From positions 496,001-560,000 of the forward strand of contig NZ_JAMZEA010000002.1 of assembly GCF_024172125.1 (NCBI RefSeq): a stretch of DNA of 64,000 bases. The letters run 5' to 3'. Positions 23,523-33,000 of this stretch are shown here, piece by piece. Position 1 is the first letter of the stretch. Every line of letters starts with the position of its first letter. Under the pieces are notes generated by a model. That model worked only from the letters and a program-made list of their open reading frames with translations, was not told the origin of the DNA and ran no database searches. The DNA comes from Actinomadura rupiterrae. Its GTDB lineage: Bacteria; Actinomycetota; Actinomycetes; Streptosporangiales; Streptosporangiaceae. The position numbers were made by a program, and so were the translations under genes.

Positions 23523-24218
23523 ATGAACACAGGCAGACCGTCCGGCGCGTCCGCCGGGCCGTCCGGGAGCGCCGCGAGGCCGTCCGGCGCGTCCGCGGTC
23601 ACCCGCAGCCTGCCCGCCCTCGCGCGGGCGCTGCACGAGGTGCCGGTGATCGGCTCGGTCGTCGGCACCCAGCGGGTGCGCGGCTTCCTGGACGCGCCCG
23701 CGCGGGTGTGCATCCTGGCGTCGGTCCCGGTCGGGCAGCTCGGCGGCGTGCTCGCCACGCTGCGCGGCGCGGACAAGACCGTCTTCGTCAACGTGGACAG
23801 CTGCCCCGGGCTCGCCCAGGACCGCGGCGCGCTGGAGTTCCTGCGCGACAACGGCGCGCAGGGCGCGGTCAGCACCCGGCTCTCGCTGGTCGAGAAGGGC
23901 CACTCGCTGGACCTGTTCACGATGATGAAGGTCTTCGTCACCGACCGGTCCAACCTGCGCCGCAGCCTGGACGCCGTCACCCGCGGCCGGCCCGACCTGG
24001 TCGAGGTGATGCCCGCGCCGATCGCGGCCCGCCTGGACCCCGAGGCCAAGCGCCTGCTCAGCCCCTATGTCGCGGCGGGTTTCGTGGAGGACGAACGGGA
24101 CGCCGCCGCCGCGCTCGCGCTGGGCGCGGCGGCCGTCGCCACCTCCGACCCGCGCCTCTGGCGGCTCCGCCGGGAGGAACTCCTGGCCGCCGCCCCTACC
24201 AAGGGAACCCCTTCATGA
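23523..24218 (+). CDS. glpP: GlpP-like glycerol-3-phosphate-responsive antiterminator
   Basis: This 231-residue protein matches the GlpP family: VIGSVVGTQRVRGFL, DKTVFVNVDSCPGLAQDRGALEFL, GAVSTRLSLVEKGHSL, MMKVFVTDRSNLRRSL and PDLVEVMPAPIAARL. GlpP is a TIM-barrel RNA-binding protein that, with glycerol-3-phosphate bound, stabilises or antiterminates glp mRNA leaders. An Ala/Ser/Gly-rich extension of about 35 residues precedes the domain. It sits within the operon it may control, whose leader has a strong hairpin at 17058-17097. Its stop overlaps the next start (ATGA). Confidence 0.85.
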   Translation: MNTGRPSGASAGPSGSAARPSGASAVTRSLPALARALHEVPVIGSVVGTQRVRGFLDAPARVCILASVPVGQLGGVLATLRGADKTVFVNVDSCPGLAQDRGALEFLRDNGAQGAVSTRLSLVEKGHSLDLFTMMKVFVTDRSNLRRSLDAVTRGRPDLVEVMPAPIAARLDPEAKRLLSPYVAAGFVEDERDAAAALALGAAAVATSDPRLWRLRREELLAAAPTKGTPS

Positions 24219-24505
24219 CCTTCGTCGTCGTTGCCCGCTACCGCACCAGGCCGGGGGAGCGGGACGACCTGCTCCCCCTGCTGGACGAGATGGCCCGCGA
24301 GTCCCGCAAGGAGCCCGGCAACCTCGCCTACCGCGCCCACACCGGCACCCAGGACGAGCAGCTGATCGTCCTGTACGAGGAGTACGTCTCCGAGGACGCC
24401 TTCCAGGCCCACTGCGACTCCGAGCACTTCCAGCGGATCGTCCTCGGGCGGATCGTCCCGCGGCTGGAGAGCCGCGAGGTGCACCGCCTGAACCCCCGCG
24501 CGTAG
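24215..24505 (+). CDS. Antibiotic biosynthesis monooxygenase (ABM)-fold protein
   Basis: This 96-residue protein has the dimeric ferredoxin-like ABM pattern: FVVVARYRTRPGERDDLLPLLDEMARESRKEPGNLAYRAHTG, then LIVLYEEYVSEDAFQAHCDSEHFQRIV. Relatives are YgiN-like quinol monooxygenases or stress proteins without cofactor. The start overlaps the stop of glpP, so it is the last gene of the polyol operon, although enediyne genes begin just 136 bases later. A role in either pathway is possible; operon position favours the polyol pathway. Confidence 0.8.
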   Translation: MTFVVVARYRTRPGERDDLLPLLDEMARESRKEPGNLAYRAHTGTQDEQLIVLYEEYVSEDAFQAHCDSEHFQRIVLGRIVPRLESREVHRLNPRA

Positions 24506-24558
24506 CCCCCGAAAGGGCGCCGTCAACTCCCTGCGTGCCCCGGCCGGACGAATAAACC

Positions 24559-24574
24559 GGCAAATGGGGAGATG
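24559..24574 (+). promoter_or_regulatory. Shared cluster element, site 1 (upstream of first DUF1702 gene)
   Basis: GGCAAATGGGGAGATG ends 66 bases before the start codon at 24641. It belongs to a family of eight related 16-mers upstream of enediyne-cluster genes (consensus about SGCAWTTNSNGAGATG), all in the same orientation relative to the gene they precede. Confidence 0.5.
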
Positions 24575-24640
24575 TCGGACGATCTTCGGACGTCGCAGGA
24601 TGGGGGAGCGGCGGCCCGGGCCGCGGACGAGGAGGCGACC

Positions 24641-25630
24641 ATGCCCACGACCATCGGCTCGCTGCGCAGGCTCATCATGGCGCCGTCCCTGGCGAAGGTG
24701 AGCTTCGCCGGACGCGGCTTCCCCGTGACGCCCTCGCCGTCCACCGAGCGCCTGGAGGCCATCCCGCAGGCGGTCGTGTGCGGCTTCGAGTGGGGGATCG
24801 ACGCGCGCAGCCGCTGGGAGCTGGAACGCAGGCTCGCGCTCGTGGACCCCGAGCAGCGCGGCTTCGCCTACGAGGGCGCGACGATGGCCTGCACCATCCT
24901 GGATGCGATGGGCCCGGGCAAGGGCGGCCGCACCCGCGCGCTCCTCGAAGGCGCCGGCGCCCCGCACCTCTTCCTCGCCTACATCGGCATCGGGTTCGCC
25001 ATGGCCCGGCTGCCGCGCCCGCTGTGGAAGAAGGTGCTGCCCGACCTGTCCGGCACGCCGTACCACCCGACGATGAGCTGGCTCGCCGTGGACGGCTACG
25101 GCTTCGACCTCGCCTACTTCCACACCCGCCGCTGGGTGGACGAGCAGCGCGTCCCCAAGCCCTACCCCTGGCTCGGGACGCCCGGCTACTTCACCCGCGC
25201 GGTGGACCAGGGCATCGGCCGCGCGCTCTGGTTCATCCACGGCGGCGGCGTCCCCGAGGTGGCGGCGGCCGTCGGGCGGTTCGCCGCCCACCGGCACCCC
25301 GACCTGTGGAGCGGTATCGGCCTGGCCTGCGTGTTCGCGGGCGGCTGCGGCCCCGCCGACCTGATGCGGCTGCGCGCCGCGGCCGGTGAGCACGCGCCCG
25401 ACCTCGCCCAGGGCGCGGTGTTCGCGGCCAAGGCCCGCGACCACGCCGGGTTCGTCCCGGAGCACACCCGCGAGGCGACCTCGATCCTCACCGACCTGAC
25501 CGTCGAGGACGCGTCGGTGCTCGCCGACGACGCGGCCGTGGACCCCGAGGCGGGCGGCCCGCGGCCGCCGTACGAGCAGTGGCGGAAGGGCGTCCGCGAC
25601 CGCTTCACCGCCGGCGCGCCCCGGCGCTGA
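24641..25630 (+). CDS. DUF1702 enediyne-cluster protein (E2/UnbL-like)
   Basis: The 329-residue product is a DUF1702 protein, a family found in enediyne clusters. Conserved blocks are QRGFAYEGATMACTILDAM, HLFLAYIGIGFAMARLP, WLAVDGYGFDLAYFHTRRWV, DQGIGRALWFIHGG and HRHPDLWSGIGLACVFAGG; the same blocks recur in the paralogue at 29116. Its molecular role is unknown, but the family is part of the conserved warhead cassette. GGAGG precedes the ATG at 24641 with five-base spacing; an in-frame ATG at 24572 has none. It appears to be the first gene of the cluster and ends before a hairpin. Confidence 0.88.
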   Translation: MPTTIGSLRRLIMAPSLAKVSFAGRGFPVTPSPSTERLEAIPQAVVCGFEWGIDARSRWELERRLALVDPEQRGFAYEGATMACTILDAMGPGKGGRTRALLEGAGAPHLFLAYIGIGFAMARLPRPLWKKVLPDLSGTPYHPTMSWLAVDGYGFDLAYFHTRRWVDEQRVPKPYPWLGTPGYFTRAVDQGIGRALWFIHGGGVPEVAAAVGRFAAHRHPDLWSGIGLACVFAGGCGPADLMRLRAAAGEHAPDLAQGAVFAAKARDHAGFVPEHTREATSILTDLTVEDASVLADDAAVDPEAGGPRPPYEQWRKGVRDRFTAGAPRR

Positions 25631-25655
25631 CCGGAAAAGGGAAGAACAATTCGGC

Positions 25656-25687
25656 ACCCGGCCCGGCCGCTTCCGGCCGCGCCGGGT
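25656..25687 (+). terminator. Hairpin after the first DUF1702 gene
   Basis: ACCCGGCCCGGCCG (25656-25669) pairs with CGGCCGCGCCGGGT (25674-25687) around CTTC, a 14-bp stem with one C-C mismatch. It separates the DUF1702 gene from the unbV-unbU transcript. Confidence 0.65.
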
Positions 25688-25691
25688 TCCG

Positions 25692-25707
25692 GGCATTTCC
25701 GGGAATG
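25692..25707 (+). promoter_or_regulatory. Shared cluster element, site 2 (upstream of unbV)
   Basis: GGCATTTCCGGGAATG matches the element at 13 of 17 positions with the site before the E8-like gene when the following C is included. It lies 135 bases before the unbV start and is itself nearly palindromic (GCATTtCCGGgAATGC). Confidence 0.4.
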
Positions 25708-25842
25708 CATTGATCGATTTCCCCGAGCACGTTCGAAGTGGACCGGCCCGAAATTGCTCGCCTACGTTGTGGACGGGTCGGCGCGCATGGAATGAACGGC
25801 GCGCGGAATTGTCGGTCCAGTCCCTCTAGGGAAAAGGAAACA

Positions 25843-27834
25843 ATGTCATTCTCGAGCGCCCGGATGAGAGGATCGGTGCCCGGTGTCGTCGCCCTGGCCG
25901 CGGTCCTGGTGCTGTACCTGGTCGCCCGGCTGCCCGCGGCGTCCGGCGCGGAGCGGGAGCGGATCGCGAGCCGCTACTCCTTCGCCGAGCTGCCCATCGC
26001 GATGCCGCCCGGCTACCGGCCGGTCCAGACCGTGCGCCGGGTGAACCCGGCCTACCAGCACATCAGAACCTGGATCTCCTCGGTGGGCGCGGGGGTCGCG
26101 CTGACCGACCTGTGGGGGCGCGGCCGCGCGGACGCGCTGTGCCTGGTCGACCCGCGCAGTGACCAGGTCGTGGTCACCTACGCGCCGACCGCCCCGGCGC
26201 AGGACCGGTTCACCCCGTTCGCCCTGGCCGGCGCGCCGCTGCCGATGGACGCCGCGATGGCGCCCATGGGCTGCGCGCCCGGCGACTTCAACGGCGACGG
26301 CCGGATGGACCTGATGGTCTACTACTGGGGCCGCACCCCGATCCAGTTCCTGGCCAAGGCGGACGCCAAGGCCCCCGGACCGGCCGCCTACGAGCCGGTA
26401 GAACTCGTCCCGAACCAGTCGCCCGACGGCCGCTACCACGGGCCCCGCTGGAACACCAACGCGGTCAACGTCGCCGACTTCGACGGCTCGGGTCACCCGA
26501 GCGTCCTGGTCGCGAACTACTTCCCGGACTCCGACGTGCTGAACCCGCACGCCGACAACAACGTCACGATGAACGCGTCCATGTCGAACGCCAAGAACGG
26601 CGGCGGCTCGCACGTGCTCCGCTGGTACGGCGCGACGGCGGGCCCGCACCCGGCGGCGCGGTACGTGGAGGAGCCGAACGCGATCCCGCGCCGGGCCGGG
26701 ACGGGCTGGACGCTCGCCGCGTCCAGCGCCGACCTGACGTCCGACGGGCTGCCCGAGATGTACCTCGCCAACGACTTCGGCAAGGACCACCTGCTCTACA
26801 ACACCTCCACGCCGGGGCACATCAGCTTCAAGGAGGCCAAGGGCGACCGCGGCCCGACCACGCCCAAGTCGTTCGCGATGGGCTACAGCTCGTTCAAGGG
26901 GATGGGCGTCGACTTCGGCGACATCGACGGCAAGGGCCGCTTCGACATGCTGGTCAGCAACATCACGACCGCGTGGGGCCTGGAGGAGAGCAACTTCACC
27001 TGGATCAACCAGGCGAAGAACCCCGCCGATGCCAAGAGCCAGCTGGCGGACGGCAAGGCGCCGTTCGCGCAGAAGGCGCAGCAGTACGGCCTGGCCTGGA
27101 CGGGCTGGGGCTGGGACGTGAAGACCGGCGACTTCCGCAACGACGGCAACCTGGAGGTGCTGCAGGCCGAGGGGTTCGTCAAGGGGAAGATCAGCCGGTG
27201 GCCGTGGCTGCAGGAGATGGCCATGACCAATGACCAGGTCTACACGAACCCGAGGATGTGGCCGCACATGCGGACGGGCGACGACGACCTGGCCGGCGAC
27301 CAGCCGATGGCGTTCTACACGCGCCGCGGGTCCACGCCGTCCGGCAAGTACGTGAACGTGTCCAAGCAGCTCGGGATGGCGGCGCCGATCCCGACGCGCG
27401 GCATCGCGATCGGCGACACCCGCGCGAACGGCACGCTCGACTTCGCCGTCGCGCGGCAGTGGGGACCGCCCGCGTTCTACGTCAACAACACCCCCGGACG
27501 CGGCAACTTCCTGGAGCTGAACCTGTTCCGTCCGGTCCCGGGCATCAAGCCGGGCACCGGGTTGCAGGGGACGGGCTCGCCCGCGTACGGCGCGACCGTG
27601 CAGATCCGCACGGCCGACGGCCGCACGCAGATCTCCCGCCTGGACGGCGGCGGCGGGCACAGCGGCAAGCGCAGCTTCCAGGTCCACTTCGGGCTCGGCG
27701 CGGAGACCCGCCCGGTCAGCGCCGTCGTCCAGTGGTGCCAGGACGGCCGGATGTACGAGCAGAAGCTCACGCTGGCGCCCGGCACGCACACCCTGCTTCT
27801 CGACCACACGGCCCAGGAGGTCGCGAACCGATGA
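25843..27834 (+). CDS. unbV: UnbV (E5-type) enediyne-cluster protein
   Basis: The protein of 663 residues has an N-terminal signal anchor (GVVALAAVLVLYLVARLPAAS), then several FG-GAP/VCBS-like repeats with calcium-binding loops (GDFNGDGRMDLMVYY, ADFDGSGHPSVLVANYF, ADLTSDGLPEMYLANDF, GDIDGKGRFDMLVSN, GDFRNDGNLEVLQ) and a C-terminal ASPIC/UnbV domain (YGATVQIRTADGRTQISRLDGGGGHSG). This is the UnbV architecture that gave the domain its name. It should be a beta-propeller facing outward. Function in enediyne formation is not known. It is coupled to unbU by an ATGA overlap. Confidence 0.93.
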   Translation: MSFSSARMRGSVPGVVALAAVLVLYLVARLPAASGAERERIASRYSFAELPIAMPPGYRPVQTVRRVNPAYQHIRTWISSVGAGVALTDLWGRGRADALCLVDPRSDQVVVTYAPTAPAQDRFTPFALAGAPLPMDAAMAPMGCAPGDFNGDGRMDLMVYYWGRTPIQFLAKADAKAPGPAAYEPVELVPNQSPDGRYHGPRWNTNAVNVADFDGSGHPSVLVANYFPDSDVLNPHADNNVTMNASMSNAKNGGGSHVLRWYGATAGPHPAARYVEEPNAIPRRAGTGWTLAASSADLTSDGLPEMYLANDFGKDHLLYNTSTPGHISFKEAKGDRGPTTPKSFAMGYSSFKGMGVDFGDIDGKGRFDMLVSNITTAWGLEESNFTWINQAKNPADAKSQLADGKAPFAQKAQQYGLAWTGWGWDVKTGDFRNDGNLEVLQAEGFVKGKISRWPWLQEMAMTNDQVYTNPRMWPHMRTGDDDLAGDQPMAFYTRRGSTPSGKYVNVSKQLGMAAPIPTRGIAIGDTRANGTLDFAVARQWGPPAFYVNNTPGRGNFLELNLFRPVPGIKPGTGLQGTGSPAYGATVQIRTADGRTQISRLDGGGGHSGKRSFQVHFGLGAETRPVSAVVQWCQDGRMYEQKLTLAPGTHTLLLDHTAQEVANR

Positions 27835-28835
27835 CCACCACCGTCCAGTCGCAGAGCGGCACGCCCGCGCCGGCGGAGAAGGCCGGCGCGCCCGCGAAGA
27901 AGGGGCCCGATCCCCGCTATACCGCGCTGCGCAACTTCGCGATCTCCCTTACCGTCTTCAACATCCTCGGCTACACCGTGCTCGGCTTCGAGCAGCCCTG
28001 GCTCTGGCCGTTCCTGGCACTGGCCACCGGCTACTCGACCGAACTGATCCTTGAGACGGTCGGCGCGTGGGCCGAGCGGCGCCCGCCGCGCTACCGCGGG
28101 CACGGACCGCGCGGCCTGTACGAGTTCCTCCTGCCCGCGCACATCACCAGCCTCGCCGCGAACATGCTGCTGTACGCCAACGACCAGTGGTGGCCGATCA
28201 TGTTCGCCGTGGTCGTCGCGGTCGGCCAGAAGCACGTCCTCAAGGCGCCGGTGGCCGGGCGGATGCGGCACTTCATGAACCCGTCCAACCTCGGCATCTC
28301 GGTGACGCTGCTGCTGTTCGGCACGTGGGTCAGCATCGCCCCGCCCTACCAGTTCACCGAGTACGCCAACAGCCTGTTCCGGATCCTGATCCCGGTCGTC
28401 ATCGCGACCGCGGGCACGGTCATCAACGCGATGCTGACCCGCCGGGTGATGCTGATCACCGGCTGGATGGGCGGGTTCGCGATCCAGGCCGTCGTCCGGC
28501 ACTGGATCTACGACGTCGCGCTGTTCTCCGCGCTCGGCGCGATGAGCGGCGTCGCGTTCATCCTGTTCACCAACTACATGGTCACCGACCCGGGGACGAC
28601 GCCGTCCAAGCCGCGCGCGCAGTTCATCTTCGGCGCGGGCATCGCGACCGTCTACGGCGTGCTGATGGCCTTCAACATCACCTACACGCTGTTCTACGCC
28701 ACCGCCATCGTCTGCGGGATCCGCGGGCTGGGCTGGTGGGTCGCGCACTTCCGGAACAGGTCGCGGACGCCGCAGCCGGTGGCCGCCGCGCCCGCGCCCG
28801 GCGCGTCCGGCGGCGGGCAACCCGCCCCCGCCTGA
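27831..28835 (+). CDS. unbU: UnbU (E4-type) membrane protein
   Basis: This integral membrane protein of 334 residues has about eight to nine spans (for example FAISLTVFNILGYTVLGF, ILIPVVIATAGTVINAML, AQFIFGAGIATVYGVLMAFNITYTLF) and the conserved blocks GQKHVLKAP, RHFMNPSNLGISVTLLLFG and FTNYMVTDPGTTPSKPRAQ. The MNPSN and TDP segments recall the NqrB/RnfD electron-transport family, to which UnbU seems distantly related. It overlaps unbV by four bases and is followed by a strong hairpin, so unbV-unbU is a two-gene unit of the conserved cassette. Role unknown; membrane redox or transport is plausible. Confidence 0.9.
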   Translation: MTTTVQSQSGTPAPAEKAGAPAKKGPDPRYTALRNFAISLTVFNILGYTVLGFEQPWLWPFLALATGYSTELILETVGAWAERRPPRYRGHGPRGLYEFLLPAHITSLAANMLLYANDQWWPIMFAVVVAVGQKHVLKAPVAGRMRHFMNPSNLGISVTLLLFGTWVSIAPPYQFTEYANSLFRILIPVVIATAGTVINAMLTRRVMLITGWMGGFAIQAVVRHWIYDVALFSALGAMSGVAFILFTNYMVTDPGTTPSKPRAQFIFGAGIATVYGVLMAFNITYTLFYATAIVCGIRGLGWWVAHFRNRSRTPQPVAAAPAPGASGGGQPAPA

Positions 28836-28939
28836 TCCGCGACCGGCACCCCGCACCTCCGACCCTGACCCTGCCCCTGACCGGCGGCCGCGCCGCTCGA
28901 CCCGACCCGAACCGAACCGACCCGTTTTTGCCACGGACC

Positions 28940-28979
28940 GGCGGAACGCGCCTCTCTCGCCCGGGAGGCGCGTTCCGCC
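28940..28979 (+). terminator. Strong terminator between unbU and the PKSE operon
   Basis: GGCGGAACGCGCCTC (28940-28954) and GAGGCGCGTTCCGCC (28965-28979) form a perfect 15-bp stem with a 10-base loop, 104 bases after unbU. The PKSE operon downstream therefore likely has its own promoter. Confidence 0.8.
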
Positions 28980-28986
28980 ATGCCCG

Positions 28987-29002
28987 GGCGTCTTCCCGAA
29001 TG
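28987..29002 (+). promoter_or_regulatory. Shared cluster element, site 3 (upstream of the PKSE operon)
   Basis: GGCGTCTTCCCGAATG is a weaker match to the shared element (A to G at position 4, GAATG in place of GAGATG). It lies directly after the unbU terminator and 75 bases before the ATG of the leader reading frame at 29078. Confidence 0.35.
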
Positions 29003-29077
29003 CCTTCCTGGATCGTGCCGTGCGGGCCTCAAGCACGACCGAAGTGGCACGTCCGGCGGGGCGCGCGGGAGATTCGA

Positions 29078-29155
29078 ATGAGTGAGCTGATCGGCACCGA
29101 ATTCAGGAGCACGCATTGCCCAGTCAGTGGCGCAAGATGCGCAGTCTCGTTCTGA
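29078..29155 (+). CDS. Possible 25-residue leader peptide overlapping unbL start
   Basis: An ATG with a well placed GGGAG (six-base spacing) opens a 25-codon frame, MSELIGTEFRSTHCPVSGAR and five more residues, that overlaps the TTG start of the DUF1702 gene in another frame. Its ribosome-binding site is at least as good as that of the gene itself, so it could be a translational leader that couples into unbL. The peptide has no recognised family. It may also be chance. Confidence 0.35.
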   Translation: MSELIGTEFRSTHCPVSGARCAVSF

Positions 29156-30093
29156 CGCCGAAAGAGTCGGCCGTCCGTCTCGACGTGCGCGGATTCCACG
29201 AGAAGGACCCCGAGGCGCGGGAACTGCTGGAAACGGTCGGCCGCACCTTTCTCTCCGGTTACGCCGCCGCGACGGCCGCGTCCTCGCCGGTGGAGGCGGC
29301 GGCGCGGCTGGACCGGATCCCCGTGCGCTTCCGGGGCTTCGCCTACGAGGGCGCGGCCATGGGCCTCGCCGTGATGGACGGCCTGCCCGCCGGGGGCAAC
29401 GGCCGCGTCGAGGCGTTCCTCGCCGGCCCCGGCGACCCGCACGCCTACATGGCGTACGTCGGGGTCGGCTGGGCCATGGCGCGGCTGCCCCGGTTCCGGT
29501 GGCGCGCCCTCCACGCGCCCGACCCGCTGCTGCGCTGGTTGGCGCTGGACGGCTACGGCTTCCATCAGGCCTACTTCCGCACCGAGCGGTACGTCCGGCA
29601 GCAGTACCGGGACGCCGCGTTCCCCTGGCCGGACCGGAAGCTGTCCGGCTACGCGGCCCGCGCCATCGACCAGGGCATCGGCCGGGCGCTGTGGTTCGTC
29701 TGCGGCACCGACGCCGAGCTGGCCGCGAGCACGATCGAGGGCTTCGCGCCCGCCCGCCACCCCGACCTGTGGAGTGGTGTCGGGCTCGCCGCCACCTACG
29801 CCGGCGGCGCGGCCGAAAAGGAGCTGACCGTCCTGAAGGACCGGGCCGGGACGCACCGCCGCTGGCTCGCGCAGGGCAGCGCGTTCGCCGCCGAGGCGCG
29901 GCTGCGCGCCGGGCTGCTCGTCCCGCACGTCGAGCCGGCCGTCCGGGTGCTGTGCGACAGCACGCCCCAGGCGGCGGCGCTGGTCTGCGCCGAGCGGCTC
30001 CCGGACGACCCGGACCGCGTGGACGACGGCCCGGACGGCCCCGTCCCCGCCTTCGAGACCTGGCGGGACCGGATCGCAGGGGAGTTCGCATGA
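29116..30093 (+). CDS. unbL: UnbL (E3-type) DUF1702 enediyne-cluster protein
   Basis: This 325-residue DUF1702 protein sits directly before the PKSE. It shares with the paralogue at 24641 the blocks FRGFAYEGAAMGLAVMDGL, YMAYVGVGWAMARLP, WLALDGYGFHQAYFRTERYV, DQGIGRALWFVCG and RHPDLWSGVGLAATYAGG. The likely start is a TTG at 29116 preceded by GGAG at six bases; an ATG seven codons later is the alternative. Its stop overlaps the PKSE start (ATGA). It is a conserved member of the enediyne warhead cassette; biochemical function unknown. Confidence 0.9.
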   Translation: MPSQWRKMRSLVLTPKESAVRLDVRGFHEKDPEARELLETVGRTFLSGYAAATAASSPVEAAARLDRIPVRFRGFAYEGAAMGLAVMDGLPAGGNGRVEAFLAGPGDPHAYMAYVGVGWAMARLPRFRWRALHAPDPLLRWLALDGYGFHQAYFRTERYVRQQYRDAAFPWPDRKLSGYAARAIDQGIGRALWFVCGTDAELAASTIEGFAPARHPDLWSGVGLAATYAGGAAEKELTVLKDRAGTHRRWLAQGSAFAAEARLRAGLLVPHVEPAVRVLCDSTPQAAALVCAERLPDDPDRVDDGPDGPVPAFETWRDRIAGEFA

Positions 30094-33000
30094 ACCGGAT
30101 CGCCGTCGTCGGGATGGCCTGCCGCTACCCGGACGCCGCGTCGCCGCGCGAGCTGTGGCAGAACGCGCTCGCGGGCCGCCGCGCCTTCCGGCGGCTGCCG
30201 GACGAGCGGATGCGGCTGGAGGACTACTGGGACGCCGACCCGGCCGCCCCGGACCGGTTCTACGCGTCCAACGCCGCCGTCATCGAGGGCTACGCGTTCG
30301 ACCGCGTCGGCCACCGCATCGCCGGGAGCACCTACCGCGCCACCGACCTCACGCACTGGCTCGCGCTCGACACCGCCGGGCAGGCGCTGGACGACGCCGG
30401 GTTCCCGGCCGCCGAGGGGCTGCCGCGCGACCGCACCGGCGTGGTCGTCGGCAACACCCTGACCGGCGAGTTCACCCGCGCGAACCTGCTCCGGCTGCGC
30501 TGGCCGTACGTGCGGCGCACGCTCGCGGCGGCGCTGCGCGACGAGGGCTGGCCGGACGACCGGATCGGCCCGTTCCTGGCCGAGCTGGAGGACCGCTACA
30601 AGAGCCCGTTCCCGCCCGTCGACGAGGACACCCTCGCGGGCGGCCTGTCCAACACCATCGCCGGGCGGATCTGCAACCACTACGACCTCAAGGGCGGCGG
30701 CTACACCGTGGACGGGGCGTGCTCCTCGTCGCTGCTGTCGGTCGCCACCGCCTGCCGCGCGCTGCTGGAGGACGAGCTGGACGTCGCCGTCGCGGGCGGC
30801 GTGGACCTGTCCATCGACCCGTTCGAGATCATCGGGTTCGCCAAGACCGGCGCGCTCGCGCGCGGCGAGATGCGGGTCTACGACCGCGGCTCGAACGGCT
30901 TCTGGCCGGGCGAGGGCTGCGGCATGGTCGTGCTGATGCGCGAGGCCGACGCCCGCGCGCAGGACCTGCGCGTGTACGCGTCGGTCGCCGGGTGGGGCAT
31001 CTCGTCCGACGGGCGCGGCGGGATCACCCGTCCCGAGGTCGGCGGGTACCGGCTGGCGCTGCGCCGCGCGTACGAGCGCGCCGGGTTCGGCGTGCACACC
31101 GTCCCGTTCTTCGAGGGCCACGGCACCGGCACCGAGGTCGGCGACCGCACCGAGCTGACCGCCCTGTCGGAGGCCCGCGCGGCCGCGGGGGCCGGGGACC
31201 GGGCCGTGATCGGGTCGGTCAAGGGCATGATCGGCCACACCAAGGCCGCGGCCGGGGTCGCCGGGTTCATCAAGGCCGTCATGGCCGTGGACGCGCGCGT
31301 GCTGCCGCCGAGCATCGGTTCGGTGGAGCCGCATCCGGTGCTGGCCGGGGACGGCGCGTCGCTGCGCGTCCTGCGCAAGGCCGAGCCCTGGCCGGACGGC
31401 GCGCCCGTCCGGGCCGGGGTCACCGCGATGGGCTTCGGCGGGATCAACACCCACCTCGTCATCGAGGGCGCTCCGGCCGCCGGGGACGCCTCGTTCGACG
31501 ACGAGACGCGCGTCCTGGCGTCCTCGCCGCAGGACGCCGAGCTGCTGATGGTCGACGCGTCCACCCCCGATGAGCTGCGCGAACGGCTCGTGGAGCTGGC
31601 CGGGTGGGTAGCGCGCGTCTCGTACGCGCAGCTCGCCGACGCCTCGGCCGCCGCCCAGCGGAAGCTCGCCGACCTTCCCTACCGGGCCGCCGCGGTCGTC
31701 ACCTCGCCCGCCGACGCCGAACGGAAGCTCCGGCGCCTCGCCGAAGCCCTGGACGCGGGCGAGACCTCGCTGCTCACTCCGGGCGGCGCGACGCTGCTCG
31801 GCCACGTCACCCGCCCGGCCCGCATCGGGTTCCTGTTCCCGGGCCAGGGCTCGGGACGCGGCACGACCGGCGGCGCGCTCCGCCGCCGGTTCGCCGAGGC
31901 CGAGGACGTGTACGCCCGCGTCGCGCTGCCCTCGGACGGCGACCCGTCCGCGACCGAGGTCGCCCAGCCGCGCATCGTCACCGGTTCCCTCGCCGGGCTG
32001 CGCGTGCTGGACGGCCTCGGCATCGCCGCGGACGTCGCGGTCGGGCACAGCCTCGGCGAGATCACCGCGCTGCACTGGGCCGGGACGATCGGCGCGGACG
32101 AGCTGCCCGCGATGGCGGCGGCCCGCGGCCGGGCGATGGCCGAGCGCAGCGAGCCCGGCACGATGGCGGGCCTCGCCGCCCACCCGGACGCCGTCGCGTC
32201 GCTGATCGCGGACCTGCCCGTCGTCATCGCCGGGTACAACGGCCCGAACCAGACCGTCGTCGCCGGCCCGGAGGACGCGGTCGCCGAGACCCGCCGCCGC
32301 GCAGACCGCGCCGGGATCGGGTTCTCCGCCCTCGCGGTCTCGCACGCGTTCCACTCGCCGCTGGTCGCGCCCGCCGCCGACGCGTTCGGCGCGTGGCTCG
32401 ACGGCCGCCCGCTGCGTCCGGTCGGACGCCGCGTCGTGTCCACCGTGACCGGCGAGGTGCTGCCGCCCGACACCGACGTCCCGGTGCTGCTGCGCCGCCA
32501 GATCACCGGCCCGGTGCTGTTCGGGCAGGCCGTCCAGCTCGCCGCCAAGGACGTGGACCTGTTCGTCGAGGTCGGGCCCGGCCGGGTGCTCAGCGGCCTC
32601 GCCGCGGGCATCGCCGACGTCCCGGCGGTCGCGCTCGACACCGACGACGAGTCGGCGTCGGCGCTGCTGCGGGTCGCGGCGGCCGCGTTCGTGACGGGCG
32701 CGCCGCTCGACACCGCCGCGCTGTTCCGCGGCCGGTTCGTCCGGCCGCTGGAGCTGGGCGCGGAGTTCTCGTTCTTCGCCAGCCCGTGCGAGCAGGCGCC
32801 CGATCTGACGATCGCCCACGAAACGGTCAAGGTGGACACCTCGGCCGAGGCTTCCGAAGGCGGGCCGTCCGGGGAGTCCGGGCTGGAGATCCTGCGGCGG
32901 CTGGCCGCCGAGCGCGCCGAGCTGCCGCCCGAGACCGTCCGCGACGACGCCGGGCTCCTGGACGACCTGCACCTCAGCTCCATCACGGTCGGCCAGATCA

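Noticed and set aside
17151-24505. Polyol operon as part of the enediyne cluster
   Set aside because: It is complete on its own, has its own promoter and regulator, lacks the shared 16-bp element and has no evident link to enediyne chemistry, although the last gene is of a family sometimes found in antibiotic clusters.
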